Assembly (NCBI RefSeq): GCF_039532605.1
Contig: NZ_BAAARY010000001.1
Location: 372,001-436,000 of the forward strand
Source: Pilimelia columellifera
GTDB taxonomy: Bacteria; Actinomycetota; Actinomycetes; Mycobacteriales; Micromonosporaceae
DNA length: 64,000 nt
Direction: 5' to 3'
The notes below the pieces were generated by a model. It searched no databases, was not told where the DNA came from, and saw nothing but the letters and a program-made list of their open reading frames with translations. Positions 33,941 through 42,642 of the stretch are shown here, in pieces; position 1 is the first letter of the stretch; every line of letters starts with the position of its first letter. Both the position numbers and the translations under genes were made by a program.

Positions 33941-34396
33941 ATGCGCCTGCGAACCCTCCTCGCTTCAGCCGTCGCGCTCGTCGCCGCCCTGGGCGGTCTC
34001 GCCGCCCCTGCCCCCGCGAGCGCCGCCGCCCCCGTCATCATGATCACAAAGATCTGGTACGACTCGCCCGGAACCGACCGCGGCGCCAACGCCAGCCTCA
34101 ACGCCGAGTACGTCCAGCTCCGCAACACCACCCGTACGCGACGCTCGCTGACTGGCTGGACGGTGCGCGACACCGCCCGCCACGTCTACACGTTCGGAAC
34201 CTTCAACCTCAACGCCGGAGCGACGGTCACCCTGCGCACCGGCATCGGCACGAACACGGCGACCAACCGCTACTGGGGGCGTCGGGCCTACGTCTGGAAC
34301 AACGACCGGGACACCGCGATCCTGCGGAACGCCTCCGGCGTCCAGATCGACTCCTGCGCCTACAACTCGACCCGGTACGACTACCGCAACTGCTGA
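33941..34396 (+). CDS. secreted lamin-tail domain protein
   Basis: This 151-aa protein has a signal peptide (basic MRLR, hydrophobic core, APASAAA cleavage region at ~29) followed by a single lamin-tail (LTD) domain: YDSPGTDRG, NAEYVQLRNTT, LTGWTVRDTARHVYTFG, WNNDRDTAIL and a final pair of Cys (SCAYN, YRNC). Such small secreted LTD proteins are common in Streptomyces and relatives; they may bind DNA or nucleases, but their role is unknown. GAAGGA precedes the ATG. It is monocistronic between a terminator and the converging cca gene, 24 bases away. Confidence 0.85.
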   Translation: MRLRTLLASAVALVAALGGLAAPAPASAAAPVIMITKIWYDSPGTDRGANASLNAEYVQLRNTTRTRRSLTGWTVRDTARHVYTFGTFNLNAGATVTLRTGIGTNTATNRYWGRRAYVWNNDRDTAILRNASGVQIDSCAYNSTRYDYRNC

Positions 34397-34420
34397 CGGC
34401 GTGGCGTCGGCGGGTGGTGG

Positions 34421-35950
34421 TCAGTCGGCGGTGATGCCTTCTGCGGCGGCCCACCGGCGCAGCTCGGCCTCGGCCGCGTCCCGGTCCAGCGGTCCGTGCT
34501 CCAGGCGAAGCTCCTTGAGGTGCTTCCAGGCCCGCCCGACGATCGGGCCGGGCGGCACGCCCAGCAGCTCCATGATGGCGTTGCCGTCAAGGTCGGGCCG
34601 GACCCGGGCCAGGTCCTCCTCGGCGGCGATCCGGCTGATCCGGTCCTCCAGCGCGTCGTAGTCGGCGGCGAGCGCCGCCGCCTTTCGCCGGTTACGGGTG
34701 GTGCAGTCCGAGCGGGTGAGCTTGTGCAGGCGGGGGAGCAGCTCGCCGGCGTCGGCGACGTAGCGGCGGACGGCCGAGTCGGTCCACTCGCCGCGCCCGT
34801 AGCCGTAGAAGCGCAGGTGCAGGGCGACCAGGTGGGTGACCTGCCCGGTGACGTCCTTGGGGAACTTCATCGCCTTCATCCGGGCGCGGGTGAGCCGGGC
34901 GCCGACGACCTCGTGGTGGTGGAAACTGACCCGCCCGTCCCCGGTGACGGCCTTGGTGGCGGGTTTGCCGATGTCGTGCATGAGGGCGGCCATCCGGAGC
35001 ACGAAGTCCGCCGGCCAGCCGTCGGCGCGTTCCAACCGGACGGCGTTGGCCACGACGGTGAGCGTGTGTTCGTAGACGTCCTTGTGCTGGGCGTGCTCGT
35101 CGATCTCCAGCTTGAGTCCGGCCAGCTCGGGCAGGAACCGGTCGGCCAGTCCGGTGTCGACCAGCAGCCGTAGCCCGGTGACCGGGTCGGCGCCGCTGAG
35201 CAGTTTGACGAACTCGTCCCGGACCCGCTCGGCGGTGATCCGGTCGAGATCGGGAGCCATCGCGTTCATGGCGGCCAGCGTCGCCGGCTCGACGGCGAAT
35301 CGCAGTTGGGCGGCGAACCGGGCGGCCCGCAGCATCCGCAGCGGATCATCGCCGAATGACCGTTCGGGCGCGTCGGGGGTCCGGATGACCTTGGCTGCCA
35401 GGTCTGTGACGCCGCCGAACGGGTCGGTGAACTCGTGCCCAGGCAGGCTGACGGCCATCGCGTTGATGGTGAAGTCGCGTCGGGACAGGTCGTCGTACAG
35501 GTTCGTGCCGTACTCGACGAGCGGGTTGCGGCTCACCCCGTCGTAGGACTCGGCCCGGAACGTGGTGATCTCGATCCGCAGGCCGCGACGCATCACGCCG
35601 ATGGTCCCGAACTCGCGGCCGGTCTCCCAGATCGCCTCGGCCCAGCCGGTGACGACGCGGAGGGTGTCGTCGGGGTGGGCGTCGGTGCAGAAGTCGAGGT
35701 CGTCGCCGAGCCGCCCGAGCAGGGCGTCGCGGACCGAGCCACCGACCAGGTGCAGCTCGAAACCGGCGGCGGCGAAGCGTCGGCCCAGCTCGTCGGCGAC
35801 GGGGGACACCCGCATCAGCTCCGCCACGGCGCCGCGCTGGGCCGCGCTCAGCGGATCGGCGGGGACCGGACGTCCGGCGGCGCCGCGTTGGGGGGACGCC
35901 GACCGGGCGGGCGCCGGTGGCGTGGACTGAGGACCGTGAGCGGTGGACAT
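34421..35950 (-). CDS. cca: CCA tRNA nucleotidyltransferase
   Basis: This 509-aa class II enzyme adds or repairs the 3' CCA of tRNA. After a ~35-residue Pro/Ala-rich tail comes the nucleotidyltransferase head (LVGGSVRDALLGR and the metal-binding DLDFCTDA at ~80), then RRDFTINAMA, the neck region (FAAQLRF) and an HD phosphohydrolase domain (LMHDIGKPAT, HHHEVVGA). The HD domain is standard in actinobacterial copies (PcnA/Rv3907c type). It is divergent from murJ with 71 bases between the starts, as in mycobacteria except that the NUDIX and DUF6049 genes usually between them are absent. Confidence 0.95.
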   Translation of the reverse strand: MSTAHGPQSTPPAPARSASPQRGAAGRPVPADPLSAAQRGAVAELMRVSPVADELGRRFAAAGFELHLVGGSVRDALLGRLGDDLDFCTDAHPDDTLRVVTGWAEAIWETGREFGTIGVMRRGLRIEITTFRAESYDGVSRNPLVEYGTNLYDDLSRRDFTINAMAVSLPGHEFTDPFGGVTDLAAKVIRTPDAPERSFGDDPLRMLRAARFAAQLRFAVEPATLAAMNAMAPDLDRITAERVRDEFVKLLSGADPVTGLRLLVDTGLADRFLPELAGLKLEIDEHAQHKDVYEHTLTVVANAVRLERADGWPADFVLRMAALMHDIGKPATKAVTGDGRVSFHHHEVVGARLTRARMKAMKFPKDVTGQVTHLVALHLRFYGYGRGEWTDSAVRRYVADAGELLPRLHKLTRSDCTTRNRRKAAALAADYDALEDRISRIAAEEDLARVRPDLDGNAIMELLGVPPGPIVGRAWKHLKELRLEHGPLDRDAAEAELRRWAAAEGITAD

Positions 35951-36021
35951 AGAGCATGGAGCCTAATCGGCGCGTCGACCCCGTCACTAAGGTGGGCGAG
36001 ATCGGCATCAAGGAGGAGCAT

Positions 36022-37806
36022 GTGACCGGCCGCGTTTACCGCAGTGCCCACAGCGACGATCCGGGGCCGATCGCGCCTCCGGCGCGGGGTTCAGGCGCCG
36101 GCCCAGCCGGTCCGGCCGGGGCCCCGGCCCCTGGCGTCGGCGGCGCCGGAGCGGTCGGCGGCGCCGGGGTGGACAGCCCCGCCGCCGTCCCGCCTGAGCC
36201 GGACGGCGGCGGCACTGCCACCAACAGCGCGGTGATGGCGCTCGGCGGGCTGGTTTCACGTGGAACCGGGTTCGTCCGGACGGTCGCCATCGTCGCCGCG
36301 CTCGGCGTCGGTGCCGTCGGCGACGCATACGGCACCGCGCAGTTCTTCCCGTCGATGATCTACGAGTTGCTGCTCGGCGGCATTCTCACCAGTGTCCTGG
36401 TGCCGGTGCTCGTCCGACGGCGTAAGGACGACCAGGATGGCGGCGAGGCGTACACCCACCGGCTGCTGACACTGGCGGTGCTCGCTCTCGGCGTCGTCAC
36501 CCTGCTCGCGGTGATCGCGGCGCCGCTGCTGACGGCGCTGCTCGCTGGCGAGCGCCCGGCGGACTACCAGCGGCTCGTCACCCTGCTGTCGTACCTGATG
36601 CTGCCGATGATGTTCTTCACCGGCCTGTCGGCGCTGCTCGGGGCCGTGTTGAACACCCGAGGGCACTTCGCGGCGCCGATGTGGGCGCCGATTCTCAACA
36701 ACCTCGTCGTCATCGCGATGGCCGGCGCCTTCGTCGTGATCTTCGGCAGCGGTCCTACGATCGGCGAGATGGGCGCGGGCCCGATTCTGCTGCTCGGTGG
36801 CGGGACGCTGCTCGGGGTCGCCGGGTCGGCGGCCGGGTTGTGGCCGGCGCTGCGCAAGGTCGGCTTCCGGTGGCGGTGGCGTGGCGGGTTCCGGGAGTTG
36901 GACCTGCCCGAGCTCGGCCGGCTCGGCGCGTGGATGTTCTGCTACGTGGCGGTCAGCCAGGTCGGTGTGGTGGTGCTGCTCCGGCTGCTCAACAGCGTCG
37001 ACAATGCCGGCGACAAGGCCGGCGTCGCCAGCTACAACGTCGTGTACCTGCTGCTGATGATGGCGCACGGCATCATCGCCGTCTCGATCATCACGGCCCT
37101 GATGCCGCGGATGAGCGCCGCCGCCCACGACGGACGGTTCGGCGCCGTGGCCGCCGACCTGTCGCGCGGCGCCCGGATGTCGGCGGCGGTGCTGGCCCCG
37201 GTCGCCGTCGTCTACCTGGTCCTCGCGCAGCCATTGGTGATAACGCTGTTCCAGTACGGCGCGGTCCGGGCCGACGACGCCGAGCGGATGGCGGCGGTGC
37301 TCGTGGTGGCCGCGCTGGCGCTCGTCCCGTTCGCGGTCAGCCAACTGTTCACGTTCGGGTTCTACGCGCTGCCGGACACCCGCACGCCGGCGCTGGTGAA
37401 CATCCCGGTGGTCGCGGTGCGGGTCCTCGTCCAGTTGGGTCTGTTCTGGGCCTTGAGCAGCAGCCTCACCGCGGTCGGAATCATGATCGGCAACGCGGTT
37501 TCCTACGTGCTGGCCGCCGGTCTATCGGCCTGGCTGCTCCGGCGCCGGGTCGGACCGATCGGCCTGCGCCGTGTCGCGGTGACCTTCGGCAAGGTCACCG
37601 CGGCCGCCGCCGGCGCGGGGTTGTCGGGCTGGCTGGCGACGATGGCGCTGCCATGGTCCGACGCCCCGACCTGGTGGCAGGCGGTGCTCAAACTCACTGT
37701 CGGTGGCGTCGCTATCGCGGTTGGTTACCTCGGTCTGAGCAGGGCGCTACGGATTCGTGAGATCGATGAAGTGGTCAACCTGGTCCGGGCGAAGCTGGGC
37801 CGCTGA
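36022..37806 (+). CDS. murJ: lipid II flippase MurJ (MviN)
   Basis: This 594-aa member of the MOP superfamily flips lipid II across the membrane. After a ~65-residue Pro/Gly/Ala cytoplasmic tail, the core starts at VSRGTGFVRTVAIVAALG and has about 14 hydrophobic segments. GTG 36022 is chosen because AAGGAGGAGCAT precedes it; the frame extends to ATG 35956 without a ribosome-binding site. In mycobacteria MurJ is fused to a pseudokinase; here that part is the next gene (37929). A parS-like motif lies inside the coding sequence. Confidence 0.94.
   Translation: MTGRVYRSAHSDDPGPIAPPARGSGAGPAGPAGAPAPGVGGAGAVGGAGVDSPAAVPPEPDGGGTATNSAVMALGGLVSRGTGFVRTVAIVAALGVGAVGDAYGTAQFFPSMIYELLLGGILTSVLVPVLVRRRKDDQDGGEAYTHRLLTLAVLALGVVTLLAVIAAPLLTALLAGERPADYQRLVTLLSYLMLPMMFFTGLSALLGAVLNTRGHFAAPMWAPILNNLVVIAMAGAFVVIFGSGPTIGEMGAGPILLLGGGTLLGVAGSAAGLWPALRKVGFRWRWRGGFRELDLPELGRLGAWMFCYVAVSQVGVVVLLRLLNSVDNAGDKAGVASYNVVYLLLMMAHGIIAVSIITALMPRMSAAAHDGRFGAVAADLSRGARMSAAVLAPVAVVYLVLAQPLVITLFQYGAVRADDAERMAAVLVVAALALVPFAVSQLFTFGFYALPDTRTPALVNIPVVAVRVLVQLGLFWALSSSLTAVGIMIGNAVSYVLAAGLSAWLLRRRVGPIGLRRVAVTFGKVTAAAAGAGLSGWLATMALPWSDAPTWWQAVLKLTVGGVAIAVGYLGLSRALRIREIDEVVNLVRAKLGR
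36253..36266 (+). other. parS-like site inside murJ
   Basis: GTTTCACGTGGAAC differs at one position from the palindromic core GTTTCACGTGAAAC. It encodes part of VSRGTG in murJ, about 11 kb from the main parS cluster. ParB may bind it weakly, or it may be a coincidence of the codons used. Confidence 0.4.
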
Positions 37807-37928
37807 CCGGCTGGAGCGTCCCGTCGGCCGACACGGTCGACCACACGAGTGGACGTATCGACCCCGCCGCGACGGCGGGTATGGTCAGGCAGGACAAAGC
37901 GACGCGCCATCAGCGCCGAGGAGGACGG

Positions 37929-39443
37929 GTGACCCAGGTCGACGAGGGCCACGACGCCACCGAGGCGCAGCAGGCCGCGCCCGGCGCGGGCGCCCCCGCC
38001 GCCGGCGACCTGCTGGCCCAACGGTACGAACTGGTCACCCACATCAGCGACGACGCCGCCGGACGCCAGGTCTGGCGCGGTGTCGACGTCATCCTGCGCC
38101 GGCCGGTGGCCGTGGTGTTGCGGTACCCGGGCGGGCAGCGGGCAGCCGAGATGCTCCAGGCGGCGGTGGCCGCGAGCCGCGTCGTGCACCCCAACCTCGT
38201 CGGCGTGTACGACGCCGTCGACGAGGCCGACCGAGCGTTCGTGGTGCGTGAGTGGGTGGAGGGCGCGTCGCTACGCGAGACCGTCGCCGTCGACGGCACG
38301 CTGGACCCGGGCCGGGCGACGACCATCGCGCACGCGGTCGCCGCGGCGGTCGCCGCGGTGCACGCCACCGGAATGGTCCACGGGAACATCCACCCCGGCA
38401 CGGTCCTCATCGCCCAGGACGGCCGGGTCGTCCTCGCCGACGCCCGGGTCGACCGGGCCACCGACGCCGAGACCGACGTGCGCTGCGTCGCCGGCGTCCT
38501 CTACTTCGGGCTCACCGGCCACTGGCCGGAGCGGGAGCTGCCTCCTGCCCCCGGCGCCCCCGACGCCGTTCGGGACACCGCCGGCGCCGTGGTCGCGCCG
38601 CGGCAGATGCGGGCCGGGGTGCCCGCCCACCTGGATTCGCTGGCGGTGGAGCTGCTCGACCCCCGCCGGACCCCACCCGCCTCCGATCTGGTCGCCGGCG
38701 AGCTGGCCCGCCTCGACACCGTCGGCCCGGACCCGGTCGAGGAGTCCGGGGCGCTGCGGTTCGCCGCCGACACCGGTGAGCTGTTACGGATCCGGGCGGT
38801 GCGTCCGGCCGCACTCAAGATCGGTGTCGGGGTGCTGGCCCTCATCCTGCTCGCCACCGTGGGGACGATCGCCGGCCTGCGGCTGTTCGGCAACCGACCA
38901 GGCCCGACCGCCGGCGACACCCAGGTCGCCCCGAGCAACGCGCCCTCCGGCGGCGCTGTCGACCCCCGACCGATTCCGCTCAGCGCGAGCCAGGTGCGGA
39001 TCGTCGACGGGGATCGCGGCGACCGCGGCGAGCTGCGCAACGCGGAGAAGACAGTGGACGGCGATCCGGACAGCGCCTGGGAGACCCACGTCTACCGGAG
39101 CCCGCTCACCACGGTGAAGTCCGGGATCGGCATCCTGGTCGATCTCGGCGAGGCGCGCCGGGTCAGCTCCGTCCGGGTGCAGTTCAGCGACGGCGGCGCC
39201 ACCGCTAGCCTCCTGGCGGGCGACGCCGACCCCGGCAGCTCCGCCGCTGGCGACCAGGAGATTCTGCGGTCGTACCAGGCCCTCACCACTGAACCGGTGG
39301 AGGTCGGCGGCGCCTGGGCATTCGGCGACTTCGACCCGCGGGCCACCTACCGGCGCCTGCTGGTGTGGTTCACCGCCCTGCCATCGGACGGTCGCGGCGG
39401 GTACTCGCTCGGCGTTCAGGAAATTACGATCGAGGGACCGTGA
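37929..39443 (+). CDS. membrane pseudokinase, MurJ partner
   Basis: This 504-aa protein corresponds to the C-terminal half of mycobacterial Rv3910. It has a serine/threonine kinase-like fold (~28-270) without the catalytic residues: the VAIK Lys position reads VAVVLR, HRD is HGN and DFG is DAR. A transmembrane segment (~296-317) and a carbohydrate-binding-like beta domain (~365-504, KTVDGDPDSAWET, GIGILVDLGEARRVSSVRV) follow. In mycobacteria the pseudokinase domain is phosphorylated by PknB and recruits FhaA to control MurJ. The start is GTG 37929 with GAGGAGGACG upstream. Its stop overlaps sigM (GTGA). Confidence 0.88.
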   Translation: MTQVDEGHDATEAQQAAPGAGAPAAGDLLAQRYELVTHISDDAAGRQVWRGVDVILRRPVAVVLRYPGGQRAAEMLQAAVAASRVVHPNLVGVYDAVDEADRAFVVREWVEGASLRETVAVDGTLDPGRATTIAHAVAAAVAAVHATGMVHGNIHPGTVLIAQDGRVVLADARVDRATDAETDVRCVAGVLYFGLTGHWPERELPPAPGAPDAVRDTAGAVVAPRQMRAGVPAHLDSLAVELLDPRRTPPASDLVAGELARLDTVGPDPVEESGALRFAADTGELLRIRAVRPAALKIGVGVLALILLATVGTIAGLRLFGNRPGPTAGDTQVAPSNAPSGGAVDPRPIPLSASQVRIVDGDRGDRGELRNAEKTVDGDPDSAWETHVYRSPLTTVKSGIGILVDLGEARRVSSVRVQFSDGGATASLLAGDADPGSSAAGDQEILRSYQALTTEPVEVGGAWAFGDFDPRATYRRLLVWFTALPSDGRGGYSLGVQEITIEGP

Positions 39444-40117
39444 CCAGCTCCGACCCCACTGACGCCGAACTGCTACGGGCCCACGCCGCCGGCGATGGGG
39501 ACGCCTTCGCGCACCTGGTCCACCGGCACCGCGACCGGCTCTGGGCGGTGGCGCTGCGCACCATGCGCGACCGCCACGAAGCCGAGGACGCCCTCCAGGA
39601 CGCCCTCCTGTCGGCGCACCGGTCCGCCGCCCGTTTCCGCGGCGACGCCGCCGTGACGACCTGGCTGCACCGGATCGTCGTCAACGCCTGCCTCGACCGG
39701 TTACGGCGCCGGCAGGCGCAGCCGGTCGTGCCGCTTCCTGACGGCGCCGACCGACCCGACGGCGAGCCCGGCGGGCCGGAGCCGGCCGCCCCGAGCACCG
39801 ACCACGATCTCCGGCTGGTGGTGCGCCAGGCGCTCGCCGACCTTCCGGTGGACCAGCGCGCGGCCCTTCTGCTCGTCGACGTCCAGGGCTACTCGGTGGC
39901 CGATGCGGCGGCGGTGCTCGATATCGCCGAGGGGACGGTCAAAAGCCGCTGTGCGCGTGGCCGCGCCCGACTCGCCGTCATGCTGTCTGACCTGCGGCCG
40001 GGCCAATCCGTGCCGGGCGGGAACCGACCTGCGGCCGAGGGCGTCAGACCAGCATCTGGAGCACGGCGAGGTGGGTCCCCGACCACTGGCGGACCCCACC
40101 GGGAGGAGCGGACGTGA
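39440..40117 (+). CDS. sigM: ECF sigma factor SigM
   Basis: This 225-aa ECF sigma factor has region 2 (FAHLVHRHRDRLWAVALRT, EDALQDALLSAHRS, FRGDAAVTTWLHRIVVNACLDRLRR) and region 4 (ALADLPVDQRAALLLVDVQGYSVADAAAVLDIAEGTVKSR, read in parts), plus a ~35-residue basic C-terminal tail. Position between the MurJ pseudokinase and thioredoxin reductase matches SigM of mycobacteria. It is cotranslated with the upstream pseudokinase and the downstream anti-sigma gene through GTGA overlaps, so the three are probably made together. Confidence 0.92.
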   Translation: MTSSDPTDAELLRAHAAGDGDAFAHLVHRHRDRLWAVALRTMRDRHEAEDALQDALLSAHRSAARFRGDAAVTTWLHRIVVNACLDRLRRRQAQPVVPLPDGADRPDGEPGGPEPAAPSTDHDLRLVVRQALADLPVDQRAALLLVDVQGYSVADAAAVLDIAEGTVKSRCARGRARLAVMLSDLRPGQSVPGGNRPAAEGVRPASGARRGGSPTTGGPHREERT

Positions 40118-41004
40118 CGGACTGGGATGTCGAGAGGGGCGAGCCGGCGGCCGGCCTGACCGACGCGCAGTTCGCACTGCTCGTCGACTACGTCGGCGGA
40201 GCGCTCGTGGGCACAGCTGACCACGACAGGGTCACGCGGTGGGTGGCCGCCGACCCGTTGTGGCGAGACGCCCACGAGTCGCTGCGCCACGGGACGGCAG
40301 CGGTGGAGTCCGCGTTGCGGTCCTGGGGCGCCGAGCCAGAGCCGATGCCGGTTGACGTCACCGAGCGCCTGATGGCAGCGCTCGCGGCGGCGCCTCCCCT
40401 TGCCGGCACGGACGCGACGCCGACCGCCCCGATTGTCCCCATCGGGGCGGCCCGGCGTCGCCGGAGGATCACGCCGCTGCGGTGGGCGGCCGCGGGAGCG
40501 GTCGCCGCCAGCGTCGCGGCGTTCGGCGGTTTCGTGATGGTCGCCCAGCCCGAGCCGAACGATCAGCAGCCATCGACGTTCGCGGCGCCCAACGCGACGC
40601 CGGCCACGACCGAGACGACCGCCGACGCCGGCGTCGCCCCACGGTTCGGGGAGCTGCCAGCCGGCTTGCTGGCGCAGGCCAGCGGCCGTGCGTACCGCGC
40701 GGACAATCTCGCCGATGCCGGGCAGGCCGTCCGCGGCGCCACGACCTTCGCCACCGCTGAGGTGGCCCCGCCGCTACGCCGGCTGGCGTCGGCGGGAGGC
40801 ATGGAGAACTGCGTCCGGGCGCTGGCCGCCATAGTGGCCCCGGGCGCGACCGCCACGGGTGTCGACTTCGCGACCTTCGACGGCAGGCCCGCCGCCGTCC
40901 TCGCCCTGGCCGGTCCCGACGGACGGCTCGTCGCGGCGGTGGGCCCCGACTGCGGGCTCGCGGCCACCGGCGCTGATCTGCGCGCGACAGCCCCGCTGAG
41001 CTGA
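40114..41004 (+). CDS. membrane anti-sigma factor for SigM
   Basis: This 296-aa protein has an N-terminal cytoplasmic helical region (~1-85, AQFALLVDYVGGALVGTADHDRVTRWVAAD) that would bind SigM, a basic stretch, one transmembrane segment (~128-150) and a ~140-residue extracytoplasmic domain with two Cys (MENCVRAL, GPDCGLA). No HxxxCxxC zinc motif is present, so redox release through zinc is not expected. The start is GTG 40114 overlapping the sigM stop; GGGAGGAGCGGAC precedes it. It is the counterpart of mycobacterial RsmA/Rv3912. Confidence 0.85.
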   Translation: MTDWDVERGEPAAGLTDAQFALLVDYVGGALVGTADHDRVTRWVAADPLWRDAHESLRHGTAAVESALRSWGAEPEPMPVDVTERLMAALAAAPPLAGTDATPTAPIVPIGAARRRRRITPLRWAAAGAVAASVAAFGGFVMVAQPEPNDQQPSTFAAPNATPATTETTADAGVAPRFGELPAGLLAQASGRAYRADNLADAGQAVRGATTFATAEVAPPLRRLASAGGMENCVRALAAIVAPGATATGVDFATFDGRPAAVLALAGPDGRLVAAVGPDCGLAATGADLRATAPLS

Positions 41005-41181
41005 GATCGTGCCCGTCCGAGCGCTGAGCCGCGGGCCGGGGCGGTGAAGCGCGCTTGCGTGAGTGACGTCGCCCGCCGTGCGGTGGCCGCGGAAATCCGC
41101 GCTCCGTACAGATGACATTTCTGCCCAAGCGCGCCTACGATGTGCGGCGCCAGCCGTGTCACTGACCCAGGGGAGTCGGCA

Positions 41182-42114
41182 TTGTCCGAGATTCGTGACC
41201 TGATCATCGTGGGCTCAGGCCCCGCCGGGTACACCGCCGCCATCTACGCGGCCCGCGCCAACCTCAAGCCGCTGGTGATCGAGGGCGTGCAGTCCGGCGG
41301 CGCGCTGATGACCACCACCGATGTGGAGAACTTCCCCGGATTCCCCGACGGGATCATGGGGCCAGAGTTGATGGACGCCCAGCGCAAGCAGGCGGAGCGC
41401 TTCGGCGCGGAGTTCATCACCGACGACGCCACCGCGGTCGAGCTGGCCGGGGACGTCAAGAGCGTGACGGTGGACGGCGTGACCTACCGCGCGAAGGCGG
41501 TCATCCTGGCCACCGGCTCGGCGTGGCGGCCGCTGGGGGTGCCGGGCGAGCAGGAGCTGCTCGGGCACGGTGTCTCCTCCTGCGCCACCTGCGACGGGTT
41601 CTTCTTCCGGGGCCAGCACATCGCGGTCGTCGGCGGCGGCGACTCGGCGATGGAGGAGGCCACCTTCCTCACCAAGTTCGCCGCGTCGGTGACGATCGTC
41701 CACCGGCGGGAGGAGTTCCGCGCCAGCAAGATCATGGCAGAGCGGGCACTGAAGAACGACAAGATCACCGTGGCGTGGAACAGTGCCGTCGACGAGATCA
41801 TCGGTAAGGACGGCTCGGTCGTCGGCGCCCGGCTGCGGAACACCGTCACCGATGAGACCCGCGTCCTCGACGTGACCGGTGTCTTCGTGGCGATCGGGCA
41901 CATCCCGCGCAGCGAGCTGTTCCGCGGCCAGGTCGAGATGGACGGTGACGGCTACGTGATCGTCGAGGCGCCGAGCACCCGGACGAACGTCCCGGGCGTC
42001 TTCGCCGCCGGTGACCTCGTCGACCACACGTACCGGCAGGCCATCACCGCCGCCGGCACCGGCTGTGCGGCCGCGCTGGACGCGGAGCGGTTCATCGCGT
42101 CGCTGGGCGCCTAG
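41182..42114 (+). CDS. trxB: thioredoxin reductase
   Basis: This 310-aa NADPH-dependent flavoenzyme reduces thioredoxin. FAD-binding GSGPAGYTAAIYAARA is near the N-terminus, the redox-active CATC (Cys134/Cys137) sits in SSCATCDGFF, the NADPH site is VVGGGDSAMEEATFL, and the FAD motif TNVPGVFAAGDL is near the end. The start is a TTG at 41182 with GGGGAG upstream, set by homology to the usual MSEIRDLIIVG beginning; GTG 41158 is an alternative. TrxA follows 49 bases downstream. Confidence 0.94.
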   Translation: MSEIRDLIIVGSGPAGYTAAIYAARANLKPLVIEGVQSGGALMTTTDVENFPGFPDGIMGPELMDAQRKQAERFGAEFITDDATAVELAGDVKSVTVDGVTYRAKAVILATGSAWRPLGVPGEQELLGHGVSSCATCDGFFFRGQHIAVVGGGDSAMEEATFLTKFAASVTIVHRREEFRASKIMAERALKNDKITVAWNSAVDEIIGKDGSVVGARLRNTVTDETRVLDVTGVFVAIGHIPRSELFRGQVEMDGDGYVIVEAPSTRTNVPGVFAAGDLVDHTYRQAITAAGTGCAAALDAERFIASLGA

Positions 42115-42163
42115 CCCCGCGACGAGGAACATGGGGCGAATGCTCGTCCCGGAGGAGGATTCA

Positions 42164-42487
42164 GTGGGAGCTATCAAGGACGTCACCGACGCCACCTTCG
42201 TCAGCGAGGTGCTTCAGTCGCCGACGCCGGTGCTGGTCGACTTCTGGGCCGAGTGGTGCGCCCCCTGCCGTAAGGTCGCTCCGCTGCTGGAGGAGATCGC
42301 CGGCGAGATGGGGGACAAGGTCCGCATCGTCAAGGTGAACACGGACGAGAACCCGGAGACCGCCCGCGCTTACCGGATCATGTCGGTGCCGACGCTGACG
42401 GTCTTCAAAGGCGGTCAGCCGGTGCAGTCGGTGGCCGGCGCCAAGCCCAAGGGCGACCTCATCAAGTTGATCGAGTCGGCCTCCTGA
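42164..42487 (+). CDS. trxA: thioredoxin
   Basis: This 107-aa thioredoxin has the active site WAEWCAPCRK (Cys32/Cys35), the conserved cis-Pro in SVPTLTVFKGG and typical length. It works with the trxB product as a general disulfide reductase. GTG 42164 is preceded by GGAGGAGGATTCA; the in-frame ATGs upstream lack such a site. A hairpin terminator follows. Confidence 0.94.
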   Translation: MGAIKDVTDATFVSEVLQSPTPVLVDFWAEWCAPCRKVAPLLEEIAGEMGDKVRIVKVNTDENPETARAYRIMSVPTLTVFKGGQPVQSVAGAKPKGDLIKLIESAS

Positions 42488-42505
42488 CGCCTTTCCTGTC
42501 GATCG

Positions 42506-42546
42506 GTTGGGCCCGTCGCGGTGCTTGAGCACCCGGCGGGCCCAAC
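42506..42546 (+). terminator. hairpin terminator after trxA
   Basis: A 10-bp outer stem (42506-42515 with 42537-42546) encloses a 6-bp inner stem GGTGCT/AGCACC. It lies 18 bases past the trxA stop. Confidence 0.8.
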
Positions 42547-42642
42547 TACATAACGATGCAAAAACGGCCAATTCCTGGGTAGGCCGGTAGGCTGCGGGCA
42601 CGACGTGCCGCGCGTTGCCGCGCCCGCCGAAGGGAGTGCCGC

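Noticed and set aside
35956..36021. N-terminal extension of murJ from ATG 35956
   Set aside because: No ribosome-binding site there, whereas AAGGAGGAG precedes GTG 36022.
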